Assembly: GCA_024638655.1 (NCBI GenBank)
Contig: JAHEJW010000006.1
Span: 46,520 to 110,519 of the forward strand
Reading direction: 5' to 3'
Source: a bacterium
GTDB taxonomy: Bacteria; Actinomycetota; Acidimicrobiia; Spongiisociales; ZC4RG35
DNA: 64,000 nt
The notes under the pieces were generated by a model. That model had not been told where the DNA came from, did not search any database, and saw nothing but the letters and a program-made list of their open reading frames with translations. The position numbers and the translations under genes were made by a program. Of the stretch, positions 40,893 through 49,031 are shown in pieces; position 1 is the first letter of the stretch, and each line of letters starts with the position of its first letter.

Positions 40893-41563
40893 GCTTCTGG
40901 TCGCAGGCTCTCGAGATTGCAAGGGTCGACCTCCGGTTGGAGAGACGTATCGGTGACTCCCTTCGAATCGTCCTGCCTTTTGCAGTCGTGTCCCTACTGA
41001 TCGTTCCCTTGGCACTCGGCGTGCGTCTGAGCCTTGCTCCACAAATCGGATTCGCAGTCTTCTGGGCGCTGGGGATTCTCTTCGGGATGCAGATCGCGCT
41101 ACGCCACTCCGCATCCGACAGTCGAGTGCGACGCGATCTCTACACGCTGCTTGGCGTCGACCCAGCAGCCCGCTTCGTCGGACGCACGATCTCCGGTGCC
41201 TTGCTCACGTTCGCCTTCCTGCTGGCACTATTCGCCACCATGCTCGTCATCTACGGACCGGATCTACCTCCACGAGGGATAGTCGTAGGACCCCTGACGT
41301 CGGCTCTTCTCGCAATCGGCTTGACTGAGTTGGGAACCCTTGCCGGCGAAGTGACATCCGATCTGCGAAATCGGAGCACTCTTGCCTCTTTGATAGTCGC
41401 ACCATTGGCGATACCTCTGGTCATTGGAGCTTCCCAATCCATAGAGGCACTAGCCCGGGACACCAGTATCCTTCCATGGGTGCTGCTGATTCTCGCTACC
41501 GACCTGGCCCTGGCCGTCGCCGGTGTCGGGTTGGCCCGGCCGTTGGAGGACGCGACGCGATGA
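40889..41563 (+). CDS. ccmB: CcmB, ABC permease of cytochrome c maturation
   Basis: 224-aa integral membrane protein with six hydrophobic segments. The N-terminal ALEIARVDLRLERRIGDSL and FGMQIALRHSASDSRVRRDLYTLLGVDPAARFVGR recall the CcmB pattern of an E-R rich start and a cytoplasmic loop. Partner of CcmA in the CcmABCD complex. Coupled at both ends: 4-bp overlap with ccmA and ATGA with ccmC. Confidence 0.88.
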   Translation: MSFWSQALEIARVDLRLERRIGDSLRIVLPFAVVSLLIVPLALGVRLSLAPQIGFAVFWALGILFGMQIALRHSASDSRVRRDLYTLLGVDPAARFVGRTISGALLTFAFLLALFATMLVIYGPDLPPRGIVVGPLTSALLAIGLTELGTLAGEVTSDLRNRSTLASLIVAPLAIPLVIGASQSIEALARDTSILPWVLLILATDLALAVAGVGLARPLEDATR

Positions 41564-42267
41564 CCAGAGTGAGAGTTTGGTTCGGTGTGGCTGCGGTGAG
41601 TGTCGGAGTCGGTCTCTGGTATGCCTTGACAGCACCGCCGGACGCACTCCAAGGAGCGTATAGCCGGCTCATCAACATCCACGTCCCATCCCTTTGGCTC
41701 GCCTTTCTCGCCTTTGGTGTGACTGCGCTCGGCTCCGTGATGTGGTTGGTCAAGAAGACCGACTTCTGGGATCGTCTTGCCGCCTCGTCAGTCGAGGTGG
41801 GAGTCGTATTCACGGGAATTGGTCTCTTCACCGGGATGGTGTGGGGTAAGGCCGTCTGGGGCACAGCCTGGGACTGGAACGACCCCCGTCTTGCCACGAC
41901 AGGGATGATGTTCTTCGTGTACGTCGGATACCTCGCACTCCGCTCTGCAATCGACGATCCTCGGGTTCGAGCTCGGAGGTCAGCCATTCTCGGCGCGTTG
42001 GCCGTAGTCCAGGTGCCACTCGTCTATTTCTCAGTCAATCTCTTCAGAACACTGCACCAGACTCAGTCGATCCGGCCGGACGGCTCGACCCTGCCTCCGG
42101 AGATGCTCAGGGCGATGCTGGTGAATGTGATCGCATTCACCGTTCTCTATATCGCGTTGATGTCGGCAAGGATGTTCGTGGCGCGTAGCCAGGCCGAGAT
42201 GGGCGCTCCGGACGCAGCAGGGGCGGCCGTCCGACCGCCCCGGATCTCGGAGGTGAAAGATGTCTGA
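41560..42267 (+). CDS. ccmC: CcmC, heme-handling protein
   Basis: Six-helix heme-delivery protein that passes heme to CcmE. The tryptophan-rich heme segment reads WGTAWDWNDPRLATTGMMFFVYVGYL. Flanking His residues appear in SRLINIHVPSLWLAF and FRTLHQTQS, as expected for axial ligands. ATG 41560 overlaps the ccmB stop (ATGA), giving 235 residues. The track ORF starts upstream in the wrong region. Its end overlaps ccmD by 8 bp. Confidence 0.93.
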   Translation: MTRVRVWFGVAAVSVGVGLWYALTAPPDALQGAYSRLINIHVPSLWLAFLAFGVTALGSVMWLVKKTDFWDRLAASSVEVGVVFTGIGLFTGMVWGKAVWGTAWDWNDPRLATTGMMFFVYVGYLALRSAIDDPRVRARRSAILGALAVVQVPLVYFSVNLFRTLHQTQSIRPDGSTLPPEMLRAMLVNVIAFTVLYIALMSARMFVARSQAEMGAPDAAGAAVRPPRISEVKDV

Positions 42268-42373
42268 AACAGTGGTCGTGGCAGTGACGTTCTCGGTCTC
42301 ATATCTGGCCATCATCGCCTATTCGGTGTATCTGCATCTCCGAAGCCGGGACACCGGAACCAACGGGCCCTGA
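42260..42373 (+). CDS. ccmD: CcmD-like small membrane protein
   Basis: 37-residue frame too short for the track, opening at ATG 42260 with a perfect GGAGGTGA six bases upstream inside the end of ccmC. Sequence MSETVVVAVTFSVSYLAIIAYSVYLHLRS, one helix and a basic tail, matches the CcmD topology (single helix, cytoplasmic C-terminus) that stabilises CcmC-CcmE interaction. It ends exactly before the ccmE ATG. Homology is not strong; the call relies on place, size and topology. Confidence 0.72.
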   Translation: MSETVVVAVTFSVSYLAIIAYSVYLHLRSRDTGTNGP

Positions 42374-42781
42374 ATGGCACATCGTCGGTTCGTCCTCTTC
42401 GGCCTCGGAGGGGTGCTCGCCCTGGTCCTGGCGGTCACATTCTTCGGCCTCAGTGAGAATCTCACCTACTACTTGTATCCCAACGAGGCCGTAGAACAGA
42501 GGCAGGACTTCCCGGACGGAGAGCGATTTCGACTCGCCGGATTGGTCGTCGCTGGCTCGATCAACGAAGACGGCGGAGTCATACGATTCGAGGTGACAGA
42601 CGGAGCCGAGACCATCCCGGTCGAGCTGTCCTCGACTCCCCCACCACTGTTCGGAGACGAGGTGCCGGTCCTGCTCGAGGGCTCCTGGCATGGCGCCACG
42701 TTTGCCTCTGACAGCGCCCTGATCAGACACGACGAGAACTACGAGGTCCCCGAGGAGGGCGGGGGCTACCCGGCCGGTTGA
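42374..42781 (+). CDS. ccmE: CcmE, heme chaperone
   Basis: Membrane-anchored OB-fold protein that covalently binds heme. N-terminal helix (about 5-25), then RLAGLVVAGSINED and VTDGAETIPVELSSTPPPLFGDEVPVLLEG. The heme-binding motif is IRHDENYEVP, with the His at 119. This is the His-type HxxxY signature; some archaea and Desulfovibrio have Cys instead. 135 aa. ATG directly follows the ccmD stop. Confidence 0.94.
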   Translation: MAHRRFVLFGLGGVLALVLAVTFFGLSENLTYYLYPNEAVEQRQDFPDGERFRLAGLVVAGSINEDGGVIRFEVTDGAETIPVELSSTPPPLFGDEVPVLLEGSWHGATFASDSALIRHDENYEVPEEGGGYPAG

Positions 42782-44808
42782 TGATCTCCCTCCTTGGCTC
42801 TCTAGGGCTGGTCGCTTCGCTCGCGGGCGCCCTCGTGCTCACAGTCAGGGGGATAAGGGTGAGCCGTCGCGGCCCGGGCCCCGACCTCGTCGGCCCGGCA
42901 CGGATTCTCATTGTCGGCTCGGTCGTCGCGATGGGCGCCATGCAACTGGCCTTGGTCACAGACGACTTCTCCCTCTCCTATGTCGCCAACCATCACTCGA
43001 CCTCCACTCCGTTTCCCTTCGACGTCGCCACAGCGTGGGCAGCCTTGGAGGGGTCGATATTGCTTTGGGGTCTCGTATTGGCGGGGTTCACATGGGCGGC
43101 GGTGAGCCGATACCGCAGAGCTCCGGATCAGCTCGCAGGTGGCGCCATGGCGGTCATGGGTGGTGTGGGGATCTTCTTCTACGGCTTGATGCTCACGGTC
43201 GCCAACCCCTTCGAAGTATGCATCGAAGCCGCTCGAATTGGCTGTCTCTCGTCGTCACCCTGGCCACTCGCCTCCGTTCAGGCACCACTGGAAGGGCCAG
43301 GCCCAAACCCACTGCTTCAGAACCATCTGTTGATGGCGATCCACCCCCCGATGCTGTATCTCGGCTACGTCGGTCTCACTGTTCCGTTTGCCTATGCCGT
43401 GTCTGCTTTGGCACTTGGGCGCGGTGGCGCCGAGTGGCTGCGACGAAGCCATCGCGCAACACTGGTGGCCTGGTCCTTCCTGACGATCGGCATCGTCCTG
43501 GGTGGCTGGTGGGCGTACGAAGTCCTCTCCTGGGGTGGCTACTGGGCTTGGGATCCGGTCGAGAACGCTTCCCTCATGCCCTGGCTGGTAGCCACAGCAT
43601 TCCTTCACTCGGCTCTCGTCCAGCGACGCCGTGGCATGCTCCAGGCCTGGAACTTCGTTTTGGTCATCAGCGCCTTCGCCCTGACCATCCTCGGCACCTT
43701 TTTGACCCGGTCAGGGACGATCAACTCCGTTCACTCCTTCACCCAGTCGGCGATTGGTCCGGCACTCCTGGGGTTTCTGGTTCTGGTTTTGGTCGGATCC
43801 TTCACTCTCTTCTCCACCAGGGCACATCTGGTCTCCACATCTCCTCGTCTGGAGTCATTCGTCTCCCGCGAGGGATCGTTCCTCATCAACAACCTGCTGC
43901 TCAGTGTGTATGCGTTCGTTGTGTTGATCGGAACGACCTATCCGCTGATCCTCGAGGCATTCACCGGTACCCAGGTAGGCGTAGGAGAGCCCTTCTACAA
44001 CCGTCTCGCGGTGCCACTCTCTTACGGCTTGCTGCTGGTCATGGGTATTGGACCGGTGACTCCGTGGCGGCGGGCCAGCGGAGAGACCATCTGGAGAAGA
44101 ACCAGGGGCCCTGGTGTGATCGCATTGGGCGCCGGTCTCATGACCGGCTCAACGGTGACGAGGAACGGCTGGGTGATCCTGGCCGTGACCCTGGGCGTCT
44201 TCGTGGTGTCGTCGTCGTTGGGCCTCCTTCTCGAGCAGACGAGGCGTCGGCGAGAGAGAACCGGTGAGTCGAGGATTTCGGCCTTGCGCGATGTCGTTGT
44301 CGGTGGTGACACGGCGTTCTGGGCCGGACAACTGAGTCATGCGGGCGTCGTGCTCGTCGCCGTGGGAATTGCCTTCGCTGCGAATCTCGGAATGCACGCA
44401 GAGATACAGCTGTCGCCTGGAGAAACAACCGAGTTCGAGGGCTACAGGGTCACATACGAGTCCCCGTTCCGCCGTACTGAGCCGGGCAAGGTGACTCAAG
44501 GGGCTCGCATCACGGTCTTCGAGAACGACTCGCTTCTTGCCGTCATGGAACCCGCCGCCAACTACTTCGGCGGCGATACCACAGGCGTTAGCACACCAGA
44601 CGTGTTGACCCGACCCGGTGGCGATCTGTATGTGACCCTGCTGAAGCTCGCCCCCGACTCGGCGACGTTGACTCTCGACACTTCTCCCCTCATCTGGCTC
44701 ATCTGGCTGGGGGGTCTGATCACGGCCGGCGGAGGCGCCTGGTCGATCTCGGCTCGGCGAGCCACCGAGCCGATTCGTGAGGCTTCGCCCGACCTGGCAC
44801 ATGTCTGA
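42781..44808 (+). CDS. ccmF: CcmF, cytochrome c heme lyase subunit
   Basis: Large multi-spanning member of the heme-handling family. The WWD domain reads GWWAYEVLSWGGYWAWDPVENASLMPWL. It has NHHSTSTPFPFDVATAWAALEGSILLW early on, and about 15 hydrophobic segments overall. A soluble extracytoplasmic part lies near the C-terminus (EIQLSPGETTEFEGYRVTYE). About 675 aa. The ATG at 42781 overlaps the last base of the ccmE stop (TGATG). It ligates heme from CcmE to apocytochrome with CcmH. Confidence 0.95.
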   Translation: MISLLGSLGLVASLAGALVLTVRGIRVSRRGPGPDLVGPARILIVGSVVAMGAMQLALVTDDFSLSYVANHHSTSTPFPFDVATAWAALEGSILLWGLVLAGFTWAAVSRYRRAPDQLAGGAMAVMGGVGIFFYGLMLTVANPFEVCIEAARIGCLSSSPWPLASVQAPLEGPGPNPLLQNHLLMAIHPPMLYLGYVGLTVPFAYAVSALALGRGGAEWLRRSHRATLVAWSFLTIGIVLGGWWAYEVLSWGGYWAWDPVENASLMPWLVATAFLHSALVQRRRGMLQAWNFVLVISAFALTILGTFLTRSGTINSVHSFTQSAIGPALLGFLVLVLVGSFTLFSTRAHLVSTSPRLESFVSREGSFLINNLLLSVYAFVVLIGTTYPLILEAFTGTQVGVGEPFYNRLAVPLSYGLLLVMGIGPVTPWRRASGETIWRRTRGPGVIALGAGLMTGSTVTRNGWVILAVTLGVFVVSSSLGLLLEQTRRRRERTGESRISALRDVVVGGDTAFWAGQLSHAGVVLVAVGIAFAANLGMHAEIQLSPGETTEFEGYRVTYESPFRRTEPGKVTQGARITVFENDSLLAVMEPAANYFGGDTTGVSTPDVLTRPGGDLYVTLLKLAPDSATLTLDTSPLIWLIWLGGLITAGGGAWSISARRATEPIREASPDLAHV

Positions 44809-45811
44809 GAGGCTCAGGAGCCGTATCTACGCGCTGGCGATCTCGGTCATGGCTTCTTTGGTTCTAGTGCTCATCTTGACGAGCCCTGGTGAGGCGGATC
44901 GAGTTCAAGAGCTCGGCAACAGCATCAAATGCCCGGTTTGTCAGGGTGAGTCCATTGCCGACTCCCCCTCGGCGATGGCTCGAGACATGATGTCCCTTGT
45001 CGCCGAGCGAGTCGGTGAGGGTCGGAGTGATGGCGAGATCATCGACGAATTGCTCGGCTCGTACACCGGGGCCGTCCTGCTGGACCCACCAGCGAGCGGG
45101 TCGACCCTCTTCCTCTGGGTAGCTCCTGCATTGGCGTTTCTCATCGGCGCAGGCGTGATCATTTGGTGGGAGCGACACCCTGGAGAAGCGCTAACCAAAC
45201 CGGACCAACCTGCGACTCGCAGCAGACAACGCATGCTCATCGGAGGGTTGGTGCTCGCCGGCGCGTTTGGAGTGATCGTCGTCGTTGCCGGCTTCTTCAT
45301 TCAAGGGGAACGTGCTGATCCTGGGTCCGGCGTTGCAGAACTCGCCGGCCAAGACCTCGAGGATGTGTCAAACGAGACGATGGAGGCGGTGATCGCCGCC
45401 AACCAGGACAATCCCCAGATCAGTGGCATGCGGCTGGCCCTGGCCGAGCGGTACTTCGCAGCTGGTGACTACCGGTCGGCCTTCCCCCACTATCTCGCCG
45501 TCGCCGAGGCGGAGTCCTCGTCTCGATCTCAAGTGGTGGAAGCGTTGATTCGGCTCGGCTGGATGGCATGGGATGGCAACGGCGAAATCGAGCCGGCCCT
45601 GGGCATGTTCGACCAGGCACTTGCGCTCGAACCTGGGTCGTCAACCGCCCTCTATCTGAAGGGGAAGGTCGTCTGGTGTGGAGTCGGTGACTTTTTGGAG
45701 GCGGAGAGGCTCTTCACGGCGGTGATCGCCAACGCTGACCTGCCCTCCGAATCTATCGAGCTGGTCGAGTCGGACCTTCGAGCTGTCAATCGCGGAGAGG
45801 TCTGCCCATGA
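44801..45811 (+). CDS. ccmH: CcmH/CcmI fusion-like apocytochrome c chaperone
   Basis: N-terminal helix, then the CcmH domain with IKCPVCQGESIADSPSAMARDM (the redox CxxC pair). The DELLGSYTGAVLLDPP motif and a second helix (about 110-130) follow. The C-terminal half has another helix and TPR-like repeats (GMRLALAERYFAAGDYRSAFPHYLAVAEAE..., EALIRLGWMAWDGNG...) as in CcmI. The fusion unites the thiol step and apocytochrome binding. ATG 44801 overlaps ccmF by 8 bp; 336 aa. Confidence 0.9.
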   Translation: MSERLRSRIYALAISVMASLVLVLILTSPGEADRVQELGNSIKCPVCQGESIADSPSAMARDMMSLVAERVGEGRSDGEIIDELLGSYTGAVLLDPPASGSTLFLWVAPALAFLIGAGVIIWWERHPGEALTKPDQPATRSRQRMLIGGLVLAGAFGVIVVVAGFFIQGERADPGSGVAELAGQDLEDVSNETMEAVIAANQDNPQISGMRLALAERYFAAGDYRSAFPHYLAVAEAESSSRSQVVEALIRLGWMAWDGNGEIEPALGMFDQALALEPGSSTALYLKGKVVWCGVGDFLEAERLFTAVIANADLPSESIELVESDLRAVNRGEVCP

Positions 45812-46401
45812 GCGGCCGGTGGCTGCGTTTCACTGGAATCGCGATCGCCGCCGCCACCATCGTCTTCGCCGTCGTCCTCGCCTCACGCTTCGGAAGCGAC
45901 CCGGGGCTGGTCGAGTCACCATTGATCGGCCGAACCGCACCCGACTTCATGTTGTCTACCCTCGACGGCTCCGATTCTTTGGCCCTATCGGAGCTCCGCG
46001 GAGGTGTGGTGGTCATCAACTTCTTCGCTTCATGGTGTCTCGAGTGCCGCAAAGAGCACGACGACTTGGTGGCAACTGCGGACGCCTTCTCCGATCGAGG
46101 CGTGCACTTCGTTCAGATCGGGTACCAGGAGGATTCCGCCAACTCTCTGGAGTATCTCGACGAAGCCGGCGCCTCGGCGTTCACGACTTACCTGGCCGAC
46201 CCCGGCAGCCGCACCGCCATCGCCTACGGGGTCTTCGGGATCCCCGAGACGTTCTTCGTCGATGGGAATGGAATGGTGGTCGGCAAGATCATCGGCGAGG
46301 CCGACGCGTTCACTCTGGGAGCCACACTGGACACCATCCTTGGCGGAGGCACCCCAGGTCAGACGATCACGGGTGATACCCAACAGCAGCCCGGCGGCTG
46401 A
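45808..46401 (+). CDS. ccmG: CcmG/DsbE-like thioredoxin
   Basis: N-terminal anchor (GIAIAAATIVFAVVLA), then a thioredoxin-like domain: LIGRTAPDFMLSTLDG, VVINFFASWCLECRKEHDDLV (CxxC), and the cis-Pro loop FGIPETFFVDGNGMVVGKIIG. The GVxGxPETF-type ending is characteristic of CcmG/ResA proteins that reduce CcmH or apocytochrome c. 197 aa. Last gene of the ccm operon, overlapping ccmH by 4 bp. Confidence 0.93.
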   Translation: MSGRWLRFTGIAIAAATIVFAVVLASRFGSDPGLVESPLIGRTAPDFMLSTLDGSDSLALSELRGGVVVINFFASWCLECRKEHDDLVATADAFSDRGVHFVQIGYQEDSANSLEYLDEAGASAFTTYLADPGSRTAIAYGVFGIPETFFVDGNGMVVGKIIGEADAFTLGATLDTILGGGTPGQTITGDTQQQPGG

Positions 46402-47799
46402 TCACCCTGGAGCCAGCAGCTCCACGGTCACCTCATCGAAACTGACGGCATCGAGCGCGGCAGATCCGGTCTCGAGGAGAAAAACATCGAAGAAGCCGAG
46501 CAAGTAGTTGTCCAGAATCGGCAGAATCCGACCCGGAGGGATGGGGCCTTTCAACCCTATGCGCCCCCCCAAAGGCGACAAGAGGGGAACAACGACGAAG
46601 TCGTAGTGCCCTGCGCCTTCGATGCCGATCCAATAGGCGACGTTTTCGCTCCGTGCGGCGATCCCTCTGAGCACCGCATCGTTCTCGGTGCCCCTCCAGC
46701 CGTCAGACCTCAGATACATGGCCGGCTTGTCAGCGCTGAGCTTGAGCACTTCATCGGGGAGGTACTCAACCCAGGGGTCCATGCCCAGAACTGCGTCGCA
46801 TCGCTCATCCTCGAGACACACCTTGACGGCGGCACCGCCGCCCGTCGAGTGGCCATAGACGCCTATCCGGGACAGATCCGCGTTGTCGGTGATGTAGGCG
46901 AACCGCCCGTTCGGTCCTTCGTCGAGCTCGTTGAGGATTGTCACGAGATCGCCGGCAAATGTTGCCACCAGGTTCTGTACACCCTCCTCGTACTGAGCCG
47001 GCGTGACCGTCTGCTGGTCGGGCAGGGCGGCGGGATCGAACTCGACGACGTCACCGTCTTCGAGCCTCGTGGCTACCGCACCGTAGGTGTGGTCAGGAGC
47101 GACGACTATGTACCCGTTCGACACGAGAGCCTCTATTTGGTTGATCGCTATCGACCGGAACCCGGTCCAGCCGTGGCTGTAGATGATCACCGGAAAGTTG
47201 CCCTCGGCAGGTGGAATCGACTCTCGTGCATGTGACCGCGTGTATCTCGTGTGATCGAGGAACCATGAGGGGAAACCAAGACGCTTCGCCGAGGCAGGAG
47301 CCACGATTTCCCATTCCTCCGCCCAGGCCTGGAAACCCCCAGATCCGTCTGGCCGTCCCGGGTACCACACCTGAGCCACGATCACCCGGGGGGAACCGGC
47401 CCTCGACCCATACATCTCCGGCCTCTCGGAATCGGTGATCTGGACCGTCACCGTCCCAATCGGCTCCGGCCCGGTCGGTGTGGGCAGCTCGGGCACAGGC
47501 AACAACAGAGCTGGTGCTGCAGCAAGGACTATCCCTGCCACACCGAAGGTGCCCCGGGCCACCCTGTTGGGCCATTTCAGCGTTCGCTCGATGAAGATGA
47601 CATCACCAATCGCCAGCCCCAGCGATACCAGATACAGCGGCAGCATCTGCCACCTGAACCCTTCGAACCTGAGGTGCACGACGACGGCGCCCAGAAGCGA
47701 CAACGAGATGATCCCCCGACGCGGCCGCACGCCAAAGACTGCGGGCCATGCGACAGCGACCAGGGTGACGAAGGCGAGCAGGAGCTCGAAACGTCTCAA
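46402..47799 (-). CDS. PAF-acetylhydrolase-like membrane esterase
   Basis: About four N-terminal membrane helices (residues 1-110) lead to an alpha/beta hydrolase domain. PVIIYSHGWTGFRS supplies the oxyanion region, GVYGHSTGGGAAVKVCLEDE the GHSxGG nucleophile elbow, GMDPWVEYLP the following strand and GAGHYDFV the His. This pattern matches the plasma/type II platelet-activating-factor acetylhydrolase family, which cleaves short acyl esters. 465 aa. Convergent with ccmG; the stops are adjacent. Confidence 0.82.
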   Translation of the reverse strand: MRRFELLLAFVTLVAVAWPAVFGVRPRRGIISLSLLGAVVVHLRFEGFRWQMLPLYLVSLGLAIGDVIFIERTLKWPNRVARGTFGVAGIVLAAAPALLLPVPELPTPTGPEPIGTVTVQITDSERPEMYGSRAGSPRVIVAQVWYPGRPDGSGGFQAWAEEWEIVAPASAKRLGFPSWFLDHTRYTRSHARESIPPAEGNFPVIIYSHGWTGFRSIAINQIEALVSNGYIVVAPDHTYGAVATRLEDGDVVEFDPAALPDQQTVTPAQYEEGVQNLVATFAGDLVTILNELDEGPNGRFAYITDNADLSRIGVYGHSTGGGAAVKVCLEDERCDAVLGMDPWVEYLPDEVLKLSADKPAMYLRSDGWRGTENDAVLRGIAARSENVAYWIGIEGAGHYDFVVVPLLSPLGGRIGLKGPIPPGRILPILDNYLLGFFDVFLLETGSAALDAVSFDEVTVELLAPG

Positions 47800-47818
47800 G
47801 ACGACCAGAGGTTACGGG

Positions 47819-48442
47819 CTATCCGGAGGCAGCGATCAGATCGTCGAGGTGTGCCCGGATCTCGTCTTCTGGCAGCAATCCTGCCCAAGCCTGCGCAACC
47901 CGCTTGCCAGCTGTGATCAAAACTGTGACTGGCTGATAAGGGACACCGTATTTCTCGAAAATGTCCTCGTCTTCGTCGAGACCCCAGAGAACTTTGCCTG
48001 AGACGAATGTGGCGACTGCCAGCGATTCAGTCCGGGCGAAGTCTGACTTCCAGGCAGGGGCCACGAAGTCGACCGCGTCGCCGTAGTCGGCAGCTATGGC
48101 ATCGACGACGGGCAACTCCCGCCTGCAGGTTGGTCACCACTCGGCCCAGAAGACCAGGTAGACAGGGTTATCGGTGTCAGTTAGTCGATACTCCCCACCG
48201 GTTCCCAACTCCAGTGTGAAATCGGGAGCCAGGGGAAGATCAGAAGCAGTAGTAGTCGTCTCGTCCGACGACCCTGAGGTGGTTCCCGTCTCGGATGTCC
48301 CAGGGCTTCCTGCGGTGGTGGTATCCGAGGCATCGGCGGTGGTCGTGGTGGGATCACTGCCAGATGAGCTGGTCGGGCTCTCTAGGGCGGACCCACCGCA
48401 TGCGGCAACGAGCATGAGCAATGTCAACAAGAAGCGGGACAC
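47819..48442 (-). CDS. TlpA-like lipoprotein with in-frame TGA at the active site; candidate selenoprotein
   Basis: The track shows two ORFs, 48134-48451 and 47819-48115, in the same frame and separated only by TGA plus seven codons. Joined, they give a 207-residue lipoprotein: signal with lipobox (LLMLVAACGG), a Thr/Ser-rich linker, and a thioredoxin domain. The domain reads DFTLELGTG, VFWAEW-U-PTCRRELPVVDAIA, then YGVPYQPVTVLI (cis-Pro). The TGA replaces the first Cys of WCPTC exactly, making UxxC (position 103, Cys 106). A SECIS-like hairpin follows. The alternatives are a one-base Cys-to-stop mutation making a pseudogene, or a sequence error. Start GTG 48442 or TTG 48451. Confidence 0.72.
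48107..48136 (-). promoter_or_regulatory. SECIS-like stem-loop downstream of the in-frame UGA
   Basis: mRNA from the UGA reads UGACCAACCUGCA, then GGCGGG-AGUUG-CCCGUC: a 6-bp stem (one G-U) with a 5-nt loop. The first loop G is second in the loop, 17 nt after the UGA. Published bacterial SECIS models require a short stem with a G in the first two loop bases, 16-37 nt after UGA, and this fits. Energy and alternative folds were not computed. Confidence 0.6.
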
Positions 48443-48534
48443 ATCGACCAACCTAGATGCGCCTGTGTTTAACCCGGGTAAATCGCCGGAGAGCTGACAA
48501 GGTGTCGGGCGCCGGAAGCTACAATCCGCTATTC

Positions 48535-48996
48535 GTGCCAGAGAAGACCCTCTACTTCGCCTATGCCTCGCTGTTGGACCCGGATCGGATCGCGGCCGTT
48601 GCCCCAGGTGCCGAATTCCTATTCACCGCCCACTACCCAGAGACGAAACTCGACTTCGTTCCGTCACAAGACGTGGTGGCCCTGCCCACTTTGATCAAGG
48701 AGTCCGGCCACACGGTTTGGGGCGGAGTATTCGAGATCCCGCCGGAAGATCTGGATGCCCTGATCGAGGCAGAGCGAGCCGAAGGGCGGGTGCCCGGCTT
48801 CGACCACCGGGCCGTCGACCGCGAGGGCAACAAGCACGATTGCCTAGCCTTTACTGCCCCCGGTGTGCCGAATGGCGACCATCGACCCTCCCCCGAGTAC
48901 CTCGAGGCAATGGTCAAGGGCGCCAAACACTGGAGTCTCCCCGCCGGGTGGGTGATGGGGTTGGAGGATCTGGGCGAGGACCCCTTCTTCTCCTAA
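48535..48996 (+). CDS. Gamma-glutamylcyclotransferase/AIG2-like protein
   Basis: Small GGCT-fold protein. The N-terminal motif KTLYFAYASLLDPDRI corresponds to the YFAYGSNL loop, and WGGVFEIPPEDLDALIEAER with a Glu at the expected catalytic place follows. 153 residues from GTG 48535, where similarity begins; GTG 48502 is an alternative. Possible role in glutathione/mycothiol-like gamma-glutamyl amine turnover, but substrate is unknown. Confidence 0.75.
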   Translation: MPEKTLYFAYASLLDPDRIAAVAPGAEFLFTAHYPETKLDFVPSQDVVALPTLIKESGHTVWGGVFEIPPEDLDALIEAERAEGRVPGFDHRAVDREGNKHDCLAFTAPGVPNGDHRPSPEYLEAMVKGAKHWSLPAGWVMGLEDLGEDPFFS

Positions 48997-49031
48997 CCGC
49001 CGGAAGGAGTCACTCGGGTGATAGCTGCCTG

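Noticed and set aside
48134-48451. Two separate genes (48134-48451 and 47819-48115)
   Set aside because: Both halves are in one frame and together give a single thioredoxin domain. The first ends right at the active site, the second lacks it and starts without a ribosome site.
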